From Chelonoidis abingdonii (taxonomy: Eukaryota > Chordata > Testudines > Testudinidae), in contig NC_133770.1 of the NCBI RefSeq assembly GCF_003597395.2, forward strand, positions 17,647,844 through 17,711,843: a DNA stretch of 64,000 bases, in the 5' to 3' direction. The notes beneath the pieces were generated by a model. That model saw only the letters and a program-made list of their open reading frames with translations. It was not told where the DNA came from and made no database searches. Shown piece after piece: positions 57,093 to 64,000 of this stretch. The translations under genes and the position numbers were made by a program. How positions within the stretch are numbered: position 1 is the first letter of the stretch; the number at the start of each line of letters is the position of its first letter.

Positions 57093-58611
57093 GTATTTTG
57101 TTTTCAAGCTTTTTCTCTGCAACCATGAGGGCTAGTAATTTACTCCCAGCTCCCCTCCCCCCCCCCCGAAAAAAATGAGGCGGGGGGATGAAATGATCAC
57201 TTTATTCTCTGATTCTAGGAACTGGGGCTTTAAGAAAAATACCAAATATTGTGAGGCTACTGATAATGGTTAACAGTGTTGCCAGCTCTGTTGACTTTAA
57301 GTTTTCAGCATCAAAGCATGGTAGAAAATAGTTTGAGCACTGATGTCCAATAGTTTGAGCAATCTGAAACAGGAGAGGGAAGCTCCTCAATTTCACAGGG
57401 CTTGACGTGATGCTGATGTAGTGTTGCATCATCCTGTAGTGATGGGATGCAGTTAGGGAAAGAAAATAGTGCACTGGTAAGGAGTACATGCTCTAAGGCA
57501 ACCTGTAGCCAGTCAAGGAAGTGCGTTTATGCAGAACTGTGCAATGGCATATCCCTGCTGCTCCCCATTCCTATAAATTCCATCACTTTGATTGGATTAG
57601 GATGGAGATTCTCATGGATAGGAAGGGGAAAAAAATGAGGCTCTGAGGTTTAGTCTCAGATTTTGAAAAAGCAGCCGTAAATTCAGGCATTTGAGAAGAC
57701 GGGGGCCTTTCAAAAGGGCGAATTTACATAAAACCTTACTGCTATTCAATGCCTTTTTCCCGGAGGGGAGAAAAAACTGTGGTGGGGGGGGGTCTCCCTT
57801 TACCCTCAAGAGGGGAAGTATGGTGAAGGAACAGACCATGCTGTAGGTGAGGCTGATGGAGGAGTCTGAGCTCTTCTTCTCCCATTGGGTGCTGGTGCCA
57901 TTCTACTTATTGGTGGGAAGGTGGAGAGCTTTTGGGGCTCCCTATGCATGTATCTGCTGTTGTTACTTCAGATTAAAATGCTTTGTGAGTCCTCACTTAG
58001 CTAGCCACAGATGATGGGAAGCCTTGGAGTATCAGTGTTTCCTCCAGCCAGACAAGGGAATCTGAGCTCCTCGTACTCTCCTTGTTGTTGTTATGCTGTC
58101 GTGCTGCATGTATCGGAAGTGGTGGCTCTCTTCAGAGCTGACTGCATCATATATGAGAAGCCAAGTGAGTACGTTACCAGAGCGGCTCCTGCTTTATCCA
58201 GGGACAAATTTGAAATAAAGAGAAATTGATAACTTAAAGGTAAAACACCACCAAACAAAAATCCCCTAATTATGTAAGATCACAGGTCTCTAACAGAGAA
58301 TAGATTTGCAGTTTCCAACTGTTGAATTAGTTTTTACAAGATAAGATGTATTTAGATAGCTGACACTGACCCATAAATAAACTCCACTGGGGCAATCCGT
58401 CAGAAAGAATTACTGTAGTCAGAAGTCTCTGCCTGATTTAAAAAAAAAAATGCTTAACCCTGTGCTATCAAGGTTTATTCTGTATTTCAAAGGAGGAAAT
58501 GGGGAGAGAGAAAGCAGGTGTTTTGCATAGTGTCTAATGGTTAAAGTGGGGTGTATGGGGGATACTAGAGAGGGGTAGTGCCTTTGTTGGAGGAACATGT
58601 CATGCTCCATA
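57093..58611. other. No recognisable feature
   Basis: Contains short C- and G-runs (57158-57169, 57781-57790). Nothing else is supported. Confidence 0.35.
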
Positions 58612-61330
58612 GGGAGTAGTTGTTATTCGAGTGCTGTCCCTGTGGGTGCTCTGTTCCAAGTGATGGTGAGTCCTGATGCCATTGATTGGAGATCTTCGGT
58701 AGCAGCGCCTGGTCGGGGACGCACACAACAAGCTGCTGTCTCGCAGCATGGTTAAGGTCTCCCTGCGCGTGCGTGTCCCGCACCCCCCTCAGTTCCTTCT
58801 CAACCGTCCTCAGCTGAAGATGGGACTCGGGGCAGGGCTCATCTCTTCCCTGGTTACTGTAGAAAATAAGTAGAGAAAAATAGAAATATTTAGCTAGCCA
58901 TTTCCCAGTTCTCCCTTTCCTTTAGCATAGTTTGTTAGTCCACCCCACTCCCCGCAAAAAAAAAAAAACCACAAAAATATCTCCTCAAATTCGTCTCTTG
59001 TTGAGACATCCCCGGCCGCGCATAGTTTCATGATGTCGGGGTCTCCAGGCTTTAAGAAATGTGACTCCTGCAAGGAGTCTGTGGGGCACTCACTCTACAT
59101 TAAATGCCGTGGTGAGAGACACGTCCATGTGAAGTGTCTCCACTGCACCAACTTAAAAACTAGAGCTTGCCGTGACAGAGATTTGCTCTAAAAATGCTTC
59201 TCATGGAGAAAGCTCTGCAGCTGCCTACGGAGAAGGGTAGTAAACCCTCTCCCTCATGCTCCCCTACCAAGTCAGAACCAACCGGGAGCCCTGCTTCACC
59301 CTCTCACTCGAAGAGGCAGGAAGCCCTAATGTCTCCTCTCAGAGACACTTAAAAGGGTAAAGGATCTCCCGTAAGGTCTTTACCTGTGGTGCTGTCAGTG
59401 CTGAGAACAAGCAACTCTGACCACCCCGGCACTTCAGCAGCAAGTCATGCGAGACGCAAAAGCAGGGACCTGACTTCCTGCTTGGCTCTCCTTGGCACCA
59501 GTCCTGCCGGCACTGACAATGGACCTGGTGCCAGCAACATGTTCCACCACAGTGCCGTCGGCACCGAGTCTGCCTGCCACCCCTGGAGCAGATTCGGACC
59601 CCCTGCAGGGCTCTCACAAACATCTCATGGCTCCTACAAAAGTGAAACTAAAATCACTCTGGGCTGCCACTCACACTTCTAGCTCTGCAGCACACCAGCC
59701 TAGGGCGCAGCAACAATTCCTGCATCAGCAGGATATCTCTGTCGCCCCTGAGCCTGACTCTCCACTCCTCGACACAGAGCACTCACAACAATTTTGAAGT
59801 GCAGGTCAGGGGTCTTGATTGTGCTGCCCATTTGCCCATTTCGCTGCCACTTCCAGGCTTTCCACCATGTCGGGCAACGGATCACGCAGGACCGCTGGGT
59901 CCTGGAAATAGTTCAGTCAGGTTACTCCATCCCTTTCTTATCTTCCCCGCCCACCCTTTCCCCTTCCCAGTCTCTCTTCAGGGACCCCTCTCACGAGCAT
60001 CTTCTCCGCCTAGGTGCAGTCGAATATGTACCAACGCAACATCCGGGAGAAGGGTTCTACTCCCACTACTTTCTAATCCAAAACAAAGGCGAGAGGTAGA
60101 GACCTATATTAGACCTATGCCGACTGAACAAATTTGTACTTGTACAAAAATGCAAGATGGTCACACTGGGCACAATAATACCCGTGCTGGAACAAGGGGA
60201 CTGGTTCACAACCCTCAACCTACAAGATGCCTATTTCCATATATCCATTCATCCAGCACACAGAAGCTTCCTGTGATTCACGCTCGGACATGACCGCTTT
60301 CAGTACAGGGTACTTCCATTCGGTCTCTCCACAGCACCGCGGGTGTTCTCCAAGACCCGCGCCGTAGTTGTAGTCCACCTCTGCAAACACTGGATTATAC
60401 TTTTCGCCTGCTTAGACAACTGCCTTACCAAAGCCAGCTCCTACGACAAGATGTTGAAAGCAGCAACTTTACCGTCTCCCTTTTCCACAGTCTAGGCTTG
60501 CAAATAAATTTCTAAAAATCCACCCTACTACTTACACAGCAGATAGAGTTCATTGGAGCTCACCTGGACTCGATTCGAACTAGAGTCTCACTTCCACACA
60601 ACAGATTCCTCACTATTGCGCATCTCATACACACAATCTCTGTTCGCCCCAGAATACAGGCACGGACCTGCCTTCAGCTTCTTGGTCACATGGCAGCCAC
60701 CAGCTTTGTGGTCAAGTACGCCAGGCTGCACATGAGATGCCTTCAGGGTTGACTCAATTTCAACTGTAAACCCAGCAGACATAGTTTCTGCATAACATTA
60801 ACTCCACCACCGAACGTATTGGCCTCTCTACATTGGTGGACAAAACTAGAGAACCTGTGCATGGTTGTTCCCTTCCATCCACACACCCCAGTACTCATGC
60901 TTACCACGGATACTTCCCTGATAGGTTGGGGAGCATACCTAGGTGACCACAAGGTACAAGACCACTGTTCCTGTCAGAGACGCATCTGCACATCAATCTT
61001 CTAGAACTCAGAGCCGTCAGGTACGTTTGCCTTCACTTTCTTCCCTCCATAAAGAACAAGTCTGTCCGAGTTCTGATGGACAATATAGCATGTCTGTTTT
61101 ACATCAACAAGCAGGGAGGAGCACGATCTCCCTCTCTGTGCACAGAAGCCGTCTGACTATGGATTTGATGCGTACAACATCTCATAGAAATCACTGCTTC
61201 CCACCTGCCTAGGTGTCAAAACACTGCCGCCGACACATGGAACCAGTTCAAATGTTGTTTTTGACACAGCTAAATCAGTGCTGGGGCCAAAGGAAATGGT
61301 ACACCAAGATTGGTTTGATGAGAACAATGA
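58612..61330 (+). pseudogene. DIRS-like retroelement remnant (leader, gag-like, reverse transcriptase and RNase H traces)
   Basis: A leader rich in GGAGATCTTCGGTAGCAGCG-type sequence is followed by a C-x-x-C gag-like piece (KKCDSCKESVGHSLYIKCRG at about 59056-59113). The reverse transcriptase then appears in shifting frames: GEGFYSHYFLIQNKG, LEQGDWFTTLNLQDAYFHIS (60187-60246), RVLPFGLSTAPRVFS (60307-60351) and C-L-D-N (60409-60420) where the catalytic Y-L-D-D is expected. RNase H follows with TTDTSLIGWGAYLGDH (60898-60945) and KNKSVRVLMDN (61050-61082). Block order and the LPFGLSTAP wording fit DIRS-type elements known in turtles. No tyrosine recombinase was seen. Stops throughout and the lost second catalytic Asp make it inactive. 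Confidence 0.7.
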
Positions 61331-61334
61331 GGAC

Positions 61335-62312
61335 ATATTCAAACTCCTAAGTGGCAAGCATAAAGCATTCGTTGAATGGCAGAATTAATTCACTTCCACC
61401 TCAAAGAAAGGTAGGTTTAAGTACCTACAGAGCAAGGCAGTCTCTCAAAGCAGTCTACACACCATCTAAATTTGGCACAGCCCCCTTAAAGTCAGCAGAT
61501 GGCACAACCCTCATCAAAGACAAGGAGGGAATCGTACAGAGATGGGCTGAACACTTCAGCAGTCTACTCAATAGACCATCCACAGTCAATCGGCATGTCC
61601 TTGATCATATACCCAAGAAACCCCTCAAAGAGGATCTTGACGTCCCTCCCTCAGTTGAGGAAGTTATGAAAGCCATAAAACAACTGAACTCTGGCAAAGC
61701 CTCCGGAAAGGATGTATTCTAGCAGAACTGTATAAAGTAGCAGGCCCCAGGGCCATCAAGGTGCATCATGACATCTTGAGTAGCATTTGGGAGGAAGAGG
61801 AAGTGCCACAAGACTTCAAAGATGCTATTATTGTATTACTGTTAAAAAACTAAGGCAGCACAGCTGACTGCAGAAACTAGAGAGGCACTGCTCTCCTCTG
61901 TACAGGAGGGAAAATACTAGCTTGCATTCTATGGAACGTACTGCGAACATGTCTGAGGAGAATCTGCCAAAAATGTAGTATGGTTTCAGACCAGTTTGTA
62001 GTACTATGGACCTGATCTTTGTTGTAAGGCAGGTCCCAGGAAGAATGTTTAGAGCAGAACATGAACCTGTATGCAGTTTTCATCAATTTGACCAAAGCTT
62101 TGATATGGTCAACAGGGAGCATCTATGGGCTATTCTGCATAAACTGGGCTGCCCAAGAAGGGTCATACAAATGATCCGTCTGTTCCATGACCACATGACA
62201 GTGCAAGTACTTGCCAGTGGTGACTTTTCTCATGTGTTCAAACCCTCGAATAGAGTGAAGCAAGGCTGCGTACTTGCTCCAGTGCTGTTCAAATTGTTTT
62301 TTGCCTGTCTTA
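61335..62312 (+). pseudogene. Non-LTR retrotransposon (not CR1) reverse transcriptase remnant
   Basis: Two open pieces carry the N-terminal reverse transcriptase region: EGIVQRWAEHFSSLLNRPST (61529-61588) with IKQLNSGKASGKD (61675-61713), and later NREHLWAILHKLGCPRRVIQ with VKQGCVLAPVLFKLFF (62255-62302). Between them DFKDAIIVLLLKN (61814-61850) and QFDQSFDMVN (about 62084-62112) occur in other frames. This is the order of jockey-superclade LINE reverse transcriptases. The wording differs from the CR1 copies here, so it is a second LINE lineage. It breaks off before the catalytic Asp box and is dead. Confidence 0.75.
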
Positions 62313-63142
62313 AAGGTAAGAAGGTAAATAAAATCCAACTGCGCAGTATTTCTTTTTAACAGGGACTCAGTTAACTTGGTGTTAATTTGAGTGTTTGTAG
62401 TGCATAGTTCTGATTGATTGCCACTGAACTTGTACTATTGAACTCGCTTGCATATGAGTAATTTTTCCAGGTGTCCCGTATTCAGCATAGGGAAATATGG
62501 TCACCCTAACAAAAGGTGCTAGGAACCATGTGGAACCTTAGCCCTTTTCTTCAATCTCTTCCTGAGCAGGCCCAGGTTTACCAGATGCAAACAGTCCTCA
62601 GCAAGGGAGATACTAAGAACTTCCCTGAAGAAAGAAAGCCGTCCTCCAGCATTTAGCAAATCTGACAAGTTCAAGTGGATGGGAGGAATTCTGCCTAACC
62701 ACAGCCAAGGACGAGATTATCCTTGACAATATGAGCAATTAAATAATCTTTAATTGCAGTCCAACTATTTTCTTTGATTTCATCCTGAACAGTCATCTAA
62801 TTTCCCTGCATTTATTATGGATACATAGGATACCCTCAGCATGGAGGAGAATGGAGCACACAAGTGATTAGCTATCACGACATATAGCTTGGGCTACTGG
62901 TGTGCTGAGTCAGCTCCTTCTACTTGCCTGTCTGCCTGTGTTCAGCTGTTGCCTCTTGTCCAGTGCTAAGATTGTGAGTCCTCTGGGGCAAGGACTGCCT
63001 TTTTGCGTTTGTACAGTACCTAGCACAATGGGGTCCTCGTCCATGAGGGGGTTTCTTAGGTGCTGTAGTAATATAAATAGTATCTCTGGAGAGCAGCAAT
63101 TATAGATATTGTAAACAGCATCTTTTTCTCCAACACTAGTAG
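62313..63142. other. Sequence with one repeat tail (62965-63085)
   Basis: GTACCTAGCACAATGGGGTC and GGTGCTGTAGTAATATAAAT repeat the tail found at 7770-7845 and resemble the end of 26470-26505. No other feature is recognisable. Confidence 0.4.
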
Positions 63143-63371
63143 GGCCTGGTCTACACTACGCATTTAAATCGATTTTAGCAGCGTTAAACCGATTTAACGC
63201 TGCACTCTTCCACACGAGGCCCTTTATATCGATATAAAGGGCTCTTTAAACCGGTTTCTGTATTCCTCCCTTAATGTGTTTAGTGTGGACCTGTGTACTC
63301 GATTTTATACAATCTGTTTTACAAAACCGGTTTATGTAAAATCGGAATAATCCCGTAGTGTAGACGTACCC
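63143..63371. mobile_element. Short deletion derivative (MITE) of the 15912-18276 Harbinger-like element
   Basis: It starts GCCTGGTCTACACTACGCAT and ends AATCCCGTAGTGTAGACGTACCC (last 20 bases or so), like the long copy. It keeps the same perfect 24-bp palindrome (63219-63242) and the ACAAAACCGGTTTATGTAAA block near the right end, but lacks the 2.1-kb middle. No target duplication could be matched. Confidence 0.8.
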
Positions 63372-63884
63372 AACTCTCTAACTTGAAGGGACAGTGCAAT
63401 CACAGAAGTGAGGAGAAGACAAGGTAAAGGTTCCCTGTGTGCTGAAAGTTAGAATGGAGGGATAGACCTAGTGTGGACACCTGGCTTGAGCATGAATCCA
63501 AACAGTCGTTAAAGAATCTGAACAGAAAAGTCCCAACCCTCTGCCTTGTCAAGCTCCTACCAGAAACTAGCTGCCATAGAAGATTTGCTTCCTGTGTAGT
63601 GGTCCTCAGTGTGACCTTTTAACTAGTAGCCCTGTGAGACTGTATAAGTGAGCTACAAGCACAGCCAGTCTTCACAGACAGACTAATCTAATGATATTAA
63701 ACATGTAGACTTTAATGTTCAGAGTTACTGGTTATGTGCAAAACCTTAATACAATAAGAGCAATGTTAGGGGCTTTTCAGTTGCATGATTTGAACCCCAG
63801 TTGGTTGCCAGTCTGCAGATCATTATTGCTGTCTAATCTGAAAATGAAGAACATACTGTGTTTCTAATTTTTTTCCAGACTATT
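63372..63884. other. No recognisable feature
   Basis: Unique-looking intron or flanking sequence. Confidence 0.35.
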
Positions 63885-64000
63885 ATAGATTCATAGATTC
63901 TAGGACTGGAAGGGACCGTGAGAGGTCATCGAGTTCAGTCCCCTGCCCTCATGGCAGGACCAAATATTGTCTAGACCATCCCTGATAGACGTTTATCTAA
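63885..64000 (-). mobile_element. CR1/SINE 3' end fragment running out of the window
   Basis: On + it begins TAGATTCATAGATTCTAGGA and continues GGAAGGGACCGTGAGAGGTC, CCCTGCCCTCATGGCAGGAC. This is the CR1-type 3' tail in reverse orientation. Confidence 0.8.

Noticed and set aside
52993..64000. Search for the missing GALNT11 C-terminal exons (QIW, CLDM and QQW-type lectin motifs).
   Set aside because: No segment with matching coding sequence and splice signals was found, so these exons are taken to lie beyond the window.

Overview
The window looks like intron-rich vertebrate nuclear DNA, most likely from a turtle. Three things support this: one well-conserved spliced gene with short exons and long introns, CR1 LINE fragments in both orientations, and tRNA-headed SINEs of the type known from cryptodiran turtles. 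The species call rests on recognising repeats by eye and not on a search. There are no rRNA or tRNA genes, CRISPR arrays or prokaryotic operons.

The only host gene I can support is GALNT11 (polypeptide N-acetylgalactosaminyltransferase 11) on the + strand. Nine coding exons can be placed exactly: 14877-15209 (ATG at 14915), 21075-21198, 24544-24710, 34567-34692, 39022-39271, 42508-42625, 45280-45432, 48785-49003 and 52888-52992. All junctions are AG/GT and the reading phase stays open, giving 1557 nt or 519 codons. They encode the Golgi membrane anchor, the whole catalytic domain and the start of the ricin-type lectin domain. About 89 C-terminal residues should lie beyond 64000. The promoter and first non-coding exon were not found and are probably left of the window.

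Almost everything else recognisable is transposon debris in the introns. 1-2622: a decayed PIF/Harbinger element with two convergent genes. 5041-5664, 6694-6916, 21849-22133, 45936-46233, 49072-49639 and 54234-54877: hAT-type non-autonomous elements, several with 8-bp target duplications. 10110-11205: a tRNA-SINE split by a Penelope-like element carrying an inverted arm and hammerhead-ribozyme remnants. 15912-18276, 23580-24414, 30400-32802 and 63143-63371: Harbinger-like elements, two with Myb/SANT-like remnants. 29745-30398: a second Penelope family. 35385-36250, 43690-44215, 47440-48630 and 63885-64000: CR1/L3-type LINE pieces. 56361-57092: a candidate solo LTR. 58612-61330: a DIRS-like retroelement, followed by a different LINE at 61335-62312.

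I found no strong case for a wholly new biological system. The best leads are the ribozyme-bearing foldback Penelope copy, the pairing of a long Myb/SANT-bearing element with its 0.23-kb deletion derivative, a pre-miRNA-like hairpin at 8159-8225, two upstream ATGs before the GALNT11 start, and a GC-rich foldback element 69 nt from a GALNT11 splice donor.
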